A program made the translations under genes and the position numbers. DNA of 15,989 nt from contig JAKBXD010000030.1 of assembly GCA_021840785.1 (NCBI GenBank), forward strand, positions 1-15,989. The letters are read 5' to 3'. The notes beneath the pieces were generated by a model. It saw only the letters and a program-made list of their open reading frames with translations, was not told the DNA's origin and made no database searches. Source of the stretch: Pseudomonadota bacterium (lineage in GTDB: Bacteria; Pseudomonadota; Gammaproteobacteria; Acidithiobacillales; Acidithiobacillaceae). Below, one piece after another: positions 1-7,285 of the stretch. How positions within the stretch are numbered: the stretch's first letter is position 1; each line of letters starts with the position of its first letter.

Positions 1-724
1 TGTAGCTCTTGGAAAGGGTGAAGAACTCGACGCCCACGTCCTTGGCCCCCGGCACCTGCAAAAAGCTCGGCGCTTTATAGCCATCAAAGACGATATCCGC
101 ATAGGCCAGATCATGCACCACCCAGATACGGTGCTCCTTGGCAAACTCGACAATCCGCTCGAAAAAGTCCAGTTCCACGACCGCCGCCGTCGGGTTGTGG
201 GGGAAGTTGATCACCAGCATCTTCGGCTTCGGCCAGGCGGCCTTGACGGCCTTTTCCAGTTCCTCGAAGAAATCCACCCCCGGCAGCATCGGCACATGGC
301 GCACGTCGGCGCCCGAAATAACAAAGCCGTAGGGATGAATGGGATAAGTCGGACTCGGCACCAGCACCGTATCGCCGGGACCCATGGTCGCCAACGCCAG
401 ATGGGCAATACCCTCTTTCGAGCCAATGGTGACAATGGCTTCGGACTCCGGATCAAGCTGCACGCCATAGCGCCGTTCGTACCAGCCCGTGATGGCGCGC
501 CGCAAGCGGGGAATGCCGCGCGACACGCTGTAGCGATGGGTATCGCCGCGCTGGGCCGTTTCACAAAGTTTGTCGACAATATACTGGGGTGTGGGTTGAT
601 CAGGATTACCCATGCCAAAGTCGATGATATCCTCGCCCCGCTTGCGGGCCTGATTCTTCAGGTCAGTAACGATGTTAAATACATAAGGGGGCAGACGACG
701 GATACGTTCAAAGTCACTGTTCAT
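1..724 (-). CDS. alaC: AlaC-type alanine/glutamate-pyruvate aminotransferase (partial, 3' end outside window)
   Basis: This is a PLP-dependent class I/II (fold type I) aminotransferase. E. coli AlaC makes alanine from pyruvate and glutamate in the cytosol. The 241 visible residues follow AlaC closely from the start: RLPPYVFN near residue 10, DFGMGNPD near 36, the [11 protein letters not shown] block near 69, GSKEGIAHL near 101, and [17 protein letters not shown] near 208. The window ends just after TLSKSY, where K239 is the expected PLP lysine. The ATG at 724 is chosen because GAAGG lies upstream and the only upstream in-frame candidate (a TTG) overlaps the -10 of the promoter. LL-diaminopimelate aminotransferase is a related alternative, but the match to AlaC is closer. 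In relatives this gene often precedes homoserine dehydrogenase; that region is beyond the window. Confidence 0.92.
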   Translation of the reverse strand, partial: MNSDFERIRRLPPYVFNIVTDLKNQARKRGEDIIDFGMGNPDQPTPQYIVDKLCETAQRGDTHRYSVSRGIPRLRRAITGWYERRYGVQLDPESEAIVTIGSKEGIAHLALATMGPGDTVLVPSPTYPIHPYGFVISGADVRHVPMLPGVDFFEELEKAVKAAWPKPKMLVINFPHNPTAAVVELDFFERIVEFAKEHRIWVVHDLAYADIVFDGYKAPSFLQVPGAKDVGVEFFTLSKSY

Positions 725-768
725 GTGGCGCGGGCCTTCAGGGTTGTAGCGAATGCCGAAATCGAAGA

Positions 769-797
769 ACAATAGAGAGGCAAGGCGGACCTGTCAA
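769..797 (-). promoter_or_regulatory. sigma70-type promoter of alaC
   Basis: On the minus strand a perfect TTGACA (792-797) is followed after exactly 17 nt by TATTGT (769-774, 4 of 6 matches to TATAAT). The predicted start of transcription lies near 762, giving a leader of about 38 nt before the alaC ATG. Confidence 0.65.
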
Positions 798-818
798 TCC
801 GCATGAAGGACATTCAAC

Positions 819-1193
819 ATGAAATTACACCTGCAACGCGACGGTCACCGCAATCTCATCCATGCCTATGGGTCGCAGGGCATCGTCATCCACGGCAAGA
901 AGCACGCACACGGCCTGCTGGTCGGCGCCGACTGGCTGCACAGCCCCTGGGGACCGGGGCATGCCAGCGCGCTCCAGCTCTCGCACTTTGCCGAAGTGCT
1001 GGCGCGCAAGCCCGATATTGTGCTGCTGGGCACTGGCAAGCATCAGCATTTCCCGCTGGAACTCATGCGTGCCCTGGGCGCCGCTGATCTCGCCGTAGAG
1101 GTGATGAACACCGGTGCCGCTTGCCGCACCTACAACATCCTGCTGGCCGAAGATCGCGTGGTCATCGCCGCCCTGCTGCCGCCCGAGGCCTGA
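819..1193 (+). CDS. Mth938-like domain protein (DUF498/NDUFAF3 family)
   Basis: A 124-residue single-domain protein of the Mth938/DUF498 fold, the family that includes the human complex I assembly factor NDUFAF3 and Xanthomonas XCC0703-like proteins. The bacterial role is not established. The family pattern is visible: GIVIHGKKH near residue 21, DIVLLGTGKHQHFP near 66-79, and VEVMNTGAACRTYNILLAEDR near 93-113, which is the most conserved stretch. Length is normal for the family. The ATG at 819 has AAGGA about 9 nt upstream. It is divergent from alaC and convergent with rpoS, whose stop codon is only 27 bp away. I see no good terminator between them. Confidence 0.85.
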   Translation: MKLHLQRDGHRNLIHAYGSQGIVIHGKKHAHGLLVGADWLHSPWGPGHASALQLSHFAEVLARKPDIVLLGTGKHQHFPLELMRALGAADLAVEVMNTGAACRTYNILLAEDRVVIAALLPPEA

Positions 1194-1220
1194 ACACACT
1201 GGTATCCGCCGACGTCACCG

Positions 1221-2162
1221 TCAGCCGAAAAGGCTCTCCGATGTCAGGCCTTCCTCTTCAATGCGACGGCGCAGCACCAGCAATGCCTCTACCTGAATCT
1301 GCCGCACCCGCTCCCGAGTAACGCCGAGGCGGGAGCCGACCTCTTCCAGCGTCGCCCCATCGGTGCCGTCCAGACCGAAACGCCAGAGCAGTACCAGCCG
1401 ATGCTTCTCGGTCATCGCCCCAATCCATTGCTGCACCTGCTGGGAGAGATTCCGGTCGGCCAGGCCCTCTTCCAAGCCCACCGCGTCAGCATCGGCAACA
1501 ATATCCGCAAGAGGACGATCCGACTCCCGGCCATGGGGCACATCCAGGCTCGTCACCCGGCCATCCATTTCCAGGCAATTGCGCACCGCTTCTACCGGGC
1601 GATCCAGAACTTCTGCCACCTCTTCCGGCGTCGGCTCCCGCTGCAGGGTTTGCCCGAGACAGCGGGCCGCGCGCAGCACGGCGCTGAGTTCCTTCATCAC
1701 ATGAATGGGTAGGCGGATGGTGCGGGTCTGATTCATCAGCGCCCGCTCGATATTCTGGCGAATCCACCAGGTCGCATAGGTGGAGAAGCGAAAGCCGCGC
1801 TCCGGATCAAATTTCTCCACCGCCCGAATCAGCCCGAGATTGCCTTCTTCGATCAGGTCCAGGAGCGGCAACCCCCGGTTGATATAGCGCCGCGCCACCT
1901 TTACCACCAGGCGCAGGTTACTCTCTATCATGGTGCAGCGTGCCGCCTGATCTCCGGTCTGAACCCTGCGCCCAAGGGTGACCTCCTGTTCTGCTGTCAG
2001 CAGCGGACTATGCCCGATCTCCCGCAGATAACAGCGGGTAGCATCCCAATCGGGGGCCTCACCGAAATCTTCCACCTCCTCGGCTTTTTCCGGAATATCT
2101 GCTTCCTTCTCCGCGACTCCTGTCTGAACGCCCTCTTCCTCGTCTCTGCTCGCGCTTTTCAT
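1221..2162 (-). CDS. rpoS: RNA polymerase sigma factor RpoS (sigma38)
   Basis: Stationary-phase and stress sigma factor of the sigma70 family, 313 residues (E. coli RpoS has 330). An acidic N-terminal stretch (residues 7-38) precedes region 1.2 ([21 protein letters not shown], 40-60). Region 2 is nearly invariant: [47 protein letters not shown] (82-136). Region 4 with its helix-turn-helix spans about 246-305 ([24 protein letters not shown]). K157 in HVMKELS aligns with E. coli K173, the RssB contact, so adaptor-driven proteolysis is possible. The first 33 residues of the longer open frame lie inside pcm. The true start is the ATG at 2162, which overlaps the pcm stop as ATGA with GGAG about 10 nt upstream. 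Third gene of surE-pcm-rpoS; nlpD, which usually carries the rpoS promoter, is missing. Confidence 0.95.
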   Translation of the reverse strand: MKSASRDEEEGVQTGVAEKEADIPEKAEEVEDFGEAPDWDATRCYLREIGHSPLLTAEQEVTLGRRVQTGDQAARCTMIESNLRLVVKVARRYINRGLPLLDLIEEGNLGLIRAVEKFDPERGFRFSTYATWWIRQNIERALMNQTRTIRLPIHVMKELSAVLRAARCLGQTLQREPTPEEVAEVLDRPVEAVRNCLEMDGRVTSLDVPHGRESDRPLADIVADADAVGLEEGLADRNLSQQVQQWIGAMTEKHRLVLLWRFGLDGTDGATLEEVGSRLGVTRERVRQIQVEALLVLRRRIEEEGLTSESLFG

Positions 2163-2860
2163 CCGACACACTCTCCAGAGGCCACCGCAATCGTTCCCGC
2201 CAGCAAAGGGACAAAATGGCAGGCACCCAGCGGAATCACCTGCGCCGCACTGCCATCCCAATGGCTGACTTGCAAATGCTGTCTGCCGCCTTCTTCCACC
2301 GGCATCACCAGACTACCCCCGGCCCGCAATTGGCGATAAAGGGGCGCCAGGGCGCAGGGCACTGCAGCCGTGATGACAATCGCATCAAAAGGTGCCTTCT
2401 CCGGCCAGCCGCCACTACCGTCGCCATGATGCAGATGCACCTGATGGTAGTTCAGCCGCCCCAGCAACACCTCCGCCATTTCCTGAAGCGGGCCGATACG
2501 CTCAATGCTGAAGACCTCAGCCCCCAGTTCTGCCAACACGGCGGCCTGGTAGGCGGAACCAGTACCGATCTCCAGCACCCGCTGCGGCACTTCCCGGTCC
2601 TCAAGAATCGCCTCCATCATCCGCGCCACGGTCCAGGGCTGAGAGATAGTCTGTCCATAGCCGATAGGCAGCGACACCGGCTCATAGGCACGCCCCGCCA
2701 ACGCCTGCGCGACAAAGTGATGACGCGGAACCCGGTTCATCGCGTCCAGCACCCGCTCGTCACGGATGCCTTCCGCGCGCAGACGCAGCACCATCCGCCC
2801 CCGGGTACGCGGGGAAATCATACCGACTTCAGGACTCAAGGCTAGCAACGAAGCAGCCAT
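2159..2860 (-). CDS. pcm: protein-L-isoaspartate O-methyltransferase
   Basis: Cytosolic SAM-dependent repair enzyme that methylates L-isoaspartyl residues of aged proteins; 233 residues. The Rossmann motif [19 protein letters not shown] (95-112) binds SAM. The PCMT signatures [15 protein letters not shown] (67-81), [22 protein letters not shown] and HFVPLLAG are present. The ATG at 2860 has GGAGGG 10 nt upstream and overlaps the end of surE by 19 nt. A second ATG at 2821 would start exactly where E. coli Pcm starts (MISPRTRG against MVSRRVQA), but its ribosome binding site is weak, so I prefer 2860. The stop overlaps the rpoS start. The surE-pcm pairing is classic in proteobacteria and joins two survival functions with the stress sigma factor. 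Confidence 0.93.
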   Translation of the reverse strand: MAASLLALSPEVGMISPRTRGRMVLRLRAEGIRDERVLDAMNRVPRHHFVAQALAGRAYEPVSLPIGYGQTISQPWTVARMMEAILEDREVPQRVLEIGTGSAYQAAVLAELGAEVFSIERIGPLQEMAEVLLGRLNYHQVHLHHGDGSGGWPEKAPFDAIVITAAVPCALAPLYRQLRAGGSLVMPVEEGGRQHLQVSHWDGSAAQVIPLGACHFVPLLAGTIAVASGECVG

Positions 2861-3594
2861 TGACTCAAACCCTCCAGGAAATTGTAGCGGGTCATATCCA
2901 GATCGAGCGGCGTAATGGAGACGTAACCGCGGCGCACCGCGTCAAAGTCGGTACCGGGACCGGCATCTGCCTCTCGCCCGGAAGGGCCAATCCAGTAAAC
3001 AGGATCGCCGCGCGGATCAGCCGCCGGTATCACCATGTCGCTCTTGTGGCGACGCCCCAGACGCGTCACTTCGAATCCGCGGATTTCATCGTAGGGCAAA
3101 TCCGGTACGTTCACATTGAGAATGGTATCGGCAGGTAATGTATGACTCAGCACCCCGATCACCAACTTGGCGGCCACCTGCGCCGCAGTCGAAAAATGGG
3201 TGCAATCGCGCCCTGCCAAGGAAACCGCCATAGCGGGCAAGCCGAGAAAACGCCCCTCGGTGGCGGCGGCCACCGTGCCTGAGTAGAGCACATCGTCCCC
3301 CATATTGGCGCCGCGATTGATGCCGGAGACCACCATATCAGGCGTTTCCGCGAAGATGCCGGTAACGGCGAGGTGGACACAGTCCGTGGGCGTACCACCG
3401 ACCAGATAGTGAAAACCGTTGAGTCCGGTACGCATCCGCAACGGTCGGTCCAGGGTGAGAGAGTTACTGGCACCGCTACGATCCTGCTCCGGCGCCAGCA
3501 CCTCCAAATCACCTAAAGGCCTTATTGCTTCGGCGAGCGCCGCCAGTCCCGGTGCCAGATAACCATCGTCGTTACTGAGCAAGAAACGTGGCAT
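2842..3594 (-). CDS. surE: 5'/3'-nucleotidase SurE
   Basis: Survival protein SurE, a metal-dependent nucleoside 5'/3'-monophosphatase (and exopolyphosphatase in some species) acting in the cytosol; 250 residues, the usual length. The metal-site residues expected for the family are visible: D9 and D10 in LLSNDDGY, S40 in [14 protein letters not shown], and N93 in [27 protein letters not shown]. The C-terminal block [16 protein letters not shown] is also typical. The ATG at 3594 has GGAG about 8 nt upstream. It is the first gene of surE-pcm-rpoS. Its 98-bp upstream spacer carries an inverted repeat, but I could not place a convincing promoter there. Confidence 0.95.
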   Translation of the reverse strand: MPRFLLSNDDGYLAPGLAALAEAIRPLGDLEVLAPEQDRSGASNSLTLDRPLRMRTGLNGFHYLVGGTPTDCVHLAVTGIFAETPDMVVSGINRGANMGDDVLYSGTVAAATEGRFLGLPAMAVSLAGRDCTHFSTAAQVAAKLVIGVLSHTLPADTILNVNVPDLPYDEIRGFEVTRLGRRHKSDMVIPAADPRGDPVYWIGPSGREADAGPGTDFDAVRRGYVSITPLDLDMTRYNFLEGLSQWLLRC

Positions 3595-3615
3595 TAGGTC
3601 TCCGAAAGGCGTGCA

Positions 3616-3644
3616 GTGGCTATCCTGCGGCTATGGTAAGCCAC
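3616..3644. repeat. inverted repeat upstream of surE
   Basis: GTGGCT (3616-3621) and AGCCAC (3639-3644) form a perfect 6-bp inverted repeat with a 17-nt loop, 22 nt before the surE start codon. GGCTAT also occurs twice inside it. It could be a leader stem-loop or an operator for the surE-pcm-rpoS unit. There is no T run, so it is not an intrinsic terminator of the upstream gene. Confidence 0.35.
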
Positions 3645-3692
3645 GAAGCCCCTTCGGGTCCATCTTCAGATACGCGCCGCACCCGGCACAAA

Positions 3693-4265
3693 CTAATGCG
3701 CCGCGCGCCCCGGAGCCGTCGGCGCCGGACCTTCATTCTGCACCTGTTGGATCTGTCGCTGGAGCAACAGCACGCGCAATTGCGCCGCATCCATCGCCTG
3801 TTTCAGACCATTCACGCGATCCAGATAGCGGGCATAATTGCGCTCGTTGCCGGTGCGTATGGCCTTGCCCTGCTCGTAGTTTTTGGTCGCCTGGAGCAGC
3901 GCCAACCGCGCCACAACCAGTTCCGCCTGCATACGCTTCAAGGCCGAATTTACCGCGGGTCGGGTGGGCGTGGGTGCGGCAGACGGCACGGGCGATGGGG
4001 TGACAACACTACCACTGGACGCCGACACGGGCGTGCTGACCGAGTTCTGCGGTGCTCCGGAAATCTGCTCGACGTCTTTAGCGCCCGCAGGTGGGGTTTC
4101 GCCATAGCTGACGACTCCACTGCCACTCACCCAGCGATAAATGCTTGACGCATCGGCGGAAGCGCTGATCAGAAAGACCGACAGGAAAATACACAAGCCC
4201 ACCATTAGTGGGCGCTTTGATTCACCCTTACCAGATGTAAAGGGAGGGGTTCTGCATTTCATCAT
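3693..4265 (-). CDS. secreted DUF4124-domain protein
   Basis: A 190-residue exported protein of unknown function. Residues 21-39 form a hydrophobic signal-peptide core ending in ADA, so cleavage after residue 39 is likely and the mature protein would be periplasmic. The DUF4124 motif follows at once: SIYRWVSGSGVVSYGETPP (40-59), like the usual YKWVDANGVVHYSD-type pattern. A Ser/Thr/Pro-rich linker (about 71-105) leads to a long helical, probably coiled-coil segment (about 107-175). Start ATG at 4265, with a second ATG at 4262; GGAG sits about 7 nt upstream of the first. In several proteobacteria a DUF4124 gene lies between glnA and ntrBC. Here the gene follows glnA, but ntrBC do not follow it. 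Confidence 0.8.
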   Translation of the reverse strand: MMKCRTPPFTSGKGESKRPLMVGLCIFLSVFLISASADASSIYRWVSGSGVVSYGETPPAGAKDVEQISGAPQNSVSTPVSASSGSVVTPSPVPSAAPTPTRPAVNSALKRMQAELVVARLALLQATKNYEQGKAIRTGNERNYARYLDRVNGLKQAMDAAQLRVLLLQRQIQQVQNEGPAPTAPGRAAH

Positions 4266-4292
4266 TCTGCACTCCTGACCAGCGCGGCATTC

Positions 4293-4323
4293 TCTATATG
4301 GTCGCCAAGCCCCCGATTGTCAA
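4293..4323 (-). promoter_or_regulatory. candidate sigma70 promoter of the DUF4124 gene
   Basis: Minus-strand TTGACA (4318-4323, perfect) and TATAGA (4293-4298, 4 of 6) are separated by 19 nt, slightly long. They sit 27 nt before the start codon and just beyond the glnA terminator, so the DUF4124 gene is probably transcribed on its own. Confidence 0.45.
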
Positions 4324-4335
4324 GGCAGCGGCCAC

Positions 4336-4362
4336 AAAAAAGCCCCGTATAAAGCACGGAGC
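4336..4362 (-). terminator. intrinsic terminator of glnA
   Basis: Read on the minus strand, GCTCCG (4357-4362) pairs with CGGGGC (4342-4347), including one G-T pair, around a 9-nt loop and is followed by TTTTTT (4336-4341). A second hairpin, GCCCG and CGGGC around CTGTGA (4381-4396), lies between the glnA stop and this terminator but has only TTT after it. Confidence 0.8.
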
Positions 4363-4407
4363 TGATTGGCGTCGGGGAAAGCCCGTCACAGCGGGCCGTA
4401 TCCGGTC

Positions 4408-5823
4408 TCAGAGACTATAGTACATCTGGAACTCCACCGGATGGGTGGTCATGCGCAGGGTCTGCACCTCGGCCCACTTCACATCCAGATAACCTTCCAG
4501 CCAACTCTCGGAGAACACCCCCCCCTTCATGAGGAAGTCATGATCGGCTTCCAGGGCGCGCAGGGCTTCTTCCAGGGAAGCCGCCACGCCGGGAATGTTG
4601 GCCTGCTCCTCCGCGGGCAGATCATAGAGATTCTTGTCCATGGCGTCACCGGGATGAATTTTATTCTGGATACCGTCCAGACCCGCCATCAGCATGGCAG
4701 AGAACGCCAGGTAGGGGTTGGCGGTGGAGTCCGGGAAACGTATTTCGATGCGCCGGGCCTTGGGGCTGTTGACGAAGGGAATACGGATGGACGCCGAACG
4801 GTTCTTGGCGGAGTAAGCCAGCAGGACCGGGGCCTCGTAATGGGGCACCAAACGCTTGTAACTATTGGTGCTGGGGTTGGTCAGCGCGTTGATCGCCTTG
4901 GCATGCTTGATGATGCCACCGATGTAGTACAGGGCAATTTCCGACAATCCGCCATACAGGTCGCCCGCAAAGATGTTCTTGCCATCCTTGCCGAGCGACT
5001 GATGGACATGCATGCCACTGCCGTTGTCACCGACGATGGGCTTGGGCATGAAAGTCGCCGTCTGGCCGTAAGCTGCCGCCACGTTGTGAACGACATATTT
5101 GAGAATCTGTACCTCATCGGCCTTGCGGGTCAGCGTATTAAAACCGACGCCGATTTCGTGCTGCCCGGCAGTGGCCACCTCATGGTGATGCACTTCCACC
5201 TTCAAACCCATTTCTTCCATGGCCAGACACATGGCGGAGCGCAGATCCTGCGCCGAATCAACGGGTGGGACCGGAAAATAACCGCCCTTGATGCCGGGGC
5301 GATGGCCCATATTGCCGGATTCATATTCCTTGCCGGAATTCCAGGCGGCCTCTTCGGCATCCACCTTGTAAGCACAGCCGCTCATATCGATATTCCAGGT
5401 CACGGAATCGAAAACGAAGAATTCATTTTCGGGACCAAAGTAGGAGGTGTCGGCGATGCCCGTGCTCTTCAGGTAGATCTCGGCACGCTTGGCGACGGAG
5501 CGGGGATCGCGCTCATAGCCTTGGCCAGTGGCGGGCTCAATGACGTCGCAGCGGATAATGAGGGTGGTTTCATCTGTAAAAGGATCGAGAACGGCGGACT
5601 CAGCCTCGGGCAGGAGGATCATGTCGGACTCGTTGATGCCCTTCCAGCCGGTGATAGAAGAACCATCAAACGCCTTACCCTCGACGAAGGTGTCTTTTTC
5701 GATAGTGTGGCCGGGGACGGAGACATGCTGTTCCTTACCCTTGGTATCGGTAAAACGGAAATCGACAAACTTGATATCTTTTTCTTTAATCAACTTAACC
5801 ACATCACTGGGGCTATAACCCAT
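4408..5823 (-). CDS. glnA: glutamine synthetase type I
   Basis: Dodecameric cytosolic enzyme that makes glutamine from glutamate, ammonia and ATP, the entry point for ammonia assimilation; 471 residues, the usual GSI-beta length. Hallmarks are [17 protein letters not shown] (52-68), the [11 protein letters not shown] metal site (129-139), the [17 protein letters not shown] block, [26 protein letters not shown], and [19 protein letters not shown]. The adenylylation-site tyrosine is Y400 in NLYDLP, so GlnE-type covalent control is expected. The open frame extends to a TTG at 5838, but that codon borders the ribosome binding site itself. The ATG at 5823, six nt after AAGGAG, is the real start. 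The upstream region has NtrC-like sites and a possible sigma54 promoter; a terminator follows. Confidence 0.97.
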   Translation of the reverse strand: MGYSPSDVVKLIKEKDIKFVDFRFTDTKGKEQHVSVPGHTIEKDTFVEGKAFDGSSITGWKGINESDMILLPEAESAVLDPFTDETTLIIRCDVIEPATGQGYERDPRSVAKRAEIYLKSTGIADTSYFGPENEFFVFDSVTWNIDMSGCAYKVDAEEAAWNSGKEYESGNMGHRPGIKGGYFPVPPVDSAQDLRSAMCLAMEEMGLKVEVHHHEVATAGQHEIGVGFNTLTRKADEVQILKYVVHNVAAAYGQTATFMPKPIVGDNGSGMHVHQSLGKDGKNIFAGDLYGGLSEIALYYIGGIIKHAKAINALTNPSTNSYKRLVPHYEAPVLLAYSAKNRSASIRIPFVNSPKARRIEIRFPDSTANPYLAFSAMLMAGLDGIQNKIHPGDAMDKNLYDLPAEEQANIPGVAASLEEALRALEADHDFLMKGGVFSESWLEGYLDVKWAEVQTLRMTTHPVEFQMYYSL

Positions 5824-5829
5824 TTGCTT

Positions 5830-5835
5830 CTCCTT
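5830..5835 (-). promoter_or_regulatory. ribosome binding site deciding the glnA start
   Basis: Minus-strand AAGGAG ends 6 nt before the ATG at 5823. It lies inside the 5-codon extension that a TTG start at 5838 would add, which argues against that extension. Confidence 0.8.
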
Positions 5836-5873
5836 CAATCAAGAAATATTCACGACCCTGGGCAAACTGCGCA

Positions 5874-5890
5874 TACAAAATTCATACCAG
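5874..5890 (-). promoter_or_regulatory. candidate sigma54 (-24/-12) promoter of glnA
   Basis: Minus-strand CTGGTATGAATTTTGTA has GG and the TTGTA element separated by 10 nt, as in the consensus TGGCACG-N4-TTGCW, though the -12 C is replaced by T and the -24 block has two mismatches. The predicted start of transcription is near 5864, about 40 nt before the ATG. Three NtrC-like sites lie roughly 65-120 nt upstream, a normal enhancer distance. Weak on its own, stronger in context. Confidence 0.45.
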
Positions 5891-5928
5891 ACCCTTAACC
5901 ACCCACCGATAACAATCAGGGCTCCATA

Positions 5929-5945
5929 TGCACCAATATTGCGCC
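5929..5945 (+). promoter_or_regulatory. NtrC-like binding site, promoter-proximal copy
   Basis: TGCACCAATATTGCGCC has a perfect left half (TGCACCA) of the NtrC palindrome TGCACCA-N3-TGGTGCA and 4 of 7 matches in the right half. It overlaps the middle copy by 4 bp. Confidence 0.5.
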
Positions 5946-5958
5946 CAATTATGGTGCA
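5942..5958 (-). promoter_or_regulatory. NtrC-like binding site, middle copy (inverted)
   Basis: On the minus strand this reads TGCACCATAATTGGGCG, the same pattern as its neighbours in opposite orientation. Together with the proximal copy it makes a 30-bp imperfect palindrome bounded by TGCACCA (5929) and TGGTGCA (5958). Confidence 0.5.
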
Positions 5959-5969
5959 ACAAAAAAATA

Positions 5970-5986
5970 TGCACCACTATTGCGCG
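5970..5986 (+). promoter_or_regulatory. NtrC-like binding site, distal copy
   Basis: TGCACCACTATTGCGCG is again a perfect TGCACCA half-site plus a degenerate half. It overlaps the stop codon (5977-5979) and the last codons of the cation diffusion facilitator gene, so coding sequence and enhancer share bases. Confidence 0.45.
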
Positions 5987-7140
5987 GTCGGTGTTTTTGG
6001 CAATTGCCAGACCACATCCACCTGCTGCAAGCCTGGCACCCGCCCCTGCAAGGCGTCCTGAAGCCGTGTTTCCATGTCCTGCAGGCTAGCGAATGTTTCC
6101 GCTGGCGGCAAGTGATAACGCATACAGATCACGACGCCGTTCTTGAGGTAATGCAAGGTCATCTGCTCTGTTAAAGGCAAATTCCGCGCCAGCAGACACT
6201 CGCACACCACTTTTTCTATCTCGCTGCGCGGCGGCAGAACCACGCCCCCCTCCTCATCATTTTCGCTGTCGATGTGGATGGTAGCATCAGCCAGCTCATC
6301 CACCTGCCGTAACAACGCTATTCGCACCCGCTCGGCAATCTGGTGTCCCTCGGAGACGCTCAAGGTCGGCATCACCTGCAGATGCACCTCGGCCAGGGCC
6401 TGATGACCGATTTTACGGGTCTTGAGCAGGTGCAAATCGCGCACCCCCTCGCAGCCGAGAATCACCTCGCGAATCGCTGCCAACGCTTCATCACTAAGAC
6501 CACGATCTGCCAACTCCTGCACCGCTTCCCAACCGGTGACCAGACCGATCCGCAGCACCATAAGGGCGACGATAAGGGCGACGACCGAATCCAAATAAGG
6601 CGCGCCCAACAAGCTGCCGCCGATACCGATAAACACGATGACACTGGAAATCGCATCGGTACGGTGATCCCAGGCATTGACGCGCAATGCGGCCGAACGG
6701 GTTCTGCGGGCCACCCGGATAGTGATCTGGTAGAGTGACTCTTTGGCGATGATGGCAAAAGCGGCGATGTAGAGGGTCCAGCTCGCTGGCATGCCATAAT
6801 GACCAACAATGAGCCGCTGGACCGCCTCGTAGCCGATCCCGGCCCCGTTGACAGCCAACAGGCTGCCCGTGGCCAGCGCCGCCAGCGTTTCAAAACGCTC
6901 GTGACCGTAGGGATGCTCCTGATCCGGCGGCTGGCTGCTGAAGTGCATGGCGAACACCAACCCAAGATCAGACAGCAGATCCGAAAGGGAATGGATGGCG
7001 TCCGCCACCAGCGCACTAGAGTGCCCGAAAACGCCCCCCGCGAGTTTGATGAAAAACAGCACCACGTTGGTGCCCGCCCCCATCAGGGTCACCCGCATGT
7101 TCTGCTTGCCGCGTTCCGTGCGACTGATGCCTTCTGTCAC
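5977..7140 (-). CDS. cation diffusion facilitator (CDF) family metal transporter
   Basis: Inner-membrane divalent-metal/proton antiporter of the CDF family, 387 residues against about 300 for E. coli FieF. The membrane part holds the family blocks HSSALVADAIHSLSDLLSDLG (40-60), HPYGHERFETLAALATG (76-92) and VNAWDHRTDAISS (154-166). The transport-site residues are H50/D54 in helix 2 and D158/D162 in helix 5, a mixed pattern. The first cytosolic ZT-dimer domain ends near residue 295 (HIDSENDEEGG). An extra region of about 80 residues, LPPRSEIEKVV to VDVVWQLPK, looks like a second ZT-dimer-like fold. I chose the GTG at 7140 with GAGAGG upstream; ATG at 7098 is the alternative. The substrate (zinc, iron, manganese, cobalt) cannot be read from sequence. 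Confidence 0.88.
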   Translation of the reverse strand: MTEGISRTERGKQNMRVTLMGAGTNVVLFFIKLAGGVFGHSSALVADAIHSLSDLLSDLGLVFAMHFSSQPPDQEHPYGHERFETLAALATGSLLAVNGAGIGYEAVQRLIVGHYGMPASWTLYIAAFAIIAKESLYQITIRVARRTRSAALRVNAWDHRTDAISSVIVFIGIGGSLLGAPYLDSVVALIVALMVLRIGLVTGWEAVQELADRGLSDEALAAIREVILGCEGVRDLHLLKTRKIGHQALAEVHLQVMPTLSVSEGHQIAERVRIALLRQVDELADATIHIDSENDEEGGVVLPPRSEIEKVVCECLLARNLPLTEQMTLHYLKNGVVICMRYHLPPAETFASLQDMETRLQDALQGRVPGLQQVDVVWQLPKTPTAQ

Positions 7141-7190
7141 TACTCAGGGCCTCTCAAGGTGTTGCGGTCATCCGCGAAGTCGGCAATGTG

Positions 7191-7209
7191 CAGCGCTGTC
7201 AAAGCGCTG
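7191..7209. repeat. perfect 7-bp stem-loop upstream of the CDF gene
   Basis: CAGCGCT (7191-7197) and AGCGCTG (7203-7209) are perfect complements around the loop GTCAA, about 50 nt upstream of the CDF start. On the minus strand it would lie in the 5' leader. No T run follows in either direction, so a leader structure or protein-binding palindrome is more likely than a terminator. Confidence 0.5.
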
Positions 7210-7251
7210 AATCATGGGCATGCCTCAGGCTGCATCGGAATATTTGCTCGG

Positions 7252-7285
7252 ACAATCGTCAATTGGCTGGCAATTGTCAAGATTG
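7252..7285 (-). promoter_or_regulatory. imperfect inverted repeat overlapping a weak promoter
   Basis: CAATC-GT-CAATTG and CAATTG-TCAA-GATTG face each other across GCTGG (7266-7270). On the minus strand TTGACA (7275-7280) and GATTGT (7252-7257, 3 of 6) are 17 nt apart, so the dyad covers the -35 to -10 span, as an operator could. If real, it would drive the CDF gene with a leader of about 105 nt. Confidence 0.35.

Noticed and set aside
113..775. Plus-strand open frame of 220 codons
   Set aside because: Antisense of alaC; rich in His/Arg/Gly with no domain.
1221..1260. AAGGC/GCCTT inverted repeat near the end of rpoS as a terminator
   Set aside because: The stem is 5 bp with a 13-nt loop, lies in coding sequence, and has only a short T stretch.
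2163..2261. 33-residue N-terminal extension of rpoS
   Set aside because: It lies wholly inside pcm in another frame, has cysteine-rich non-family sequence, and the ATG at 2162 has a suitable ribosome binding site.
4366..5898. Long plus-strand open frame of 510 codons
   Set aside because: It is the antisense of glnA, whose product is unmistakable; the frame is open because of GC-rich codon bias and has no family resemblance.
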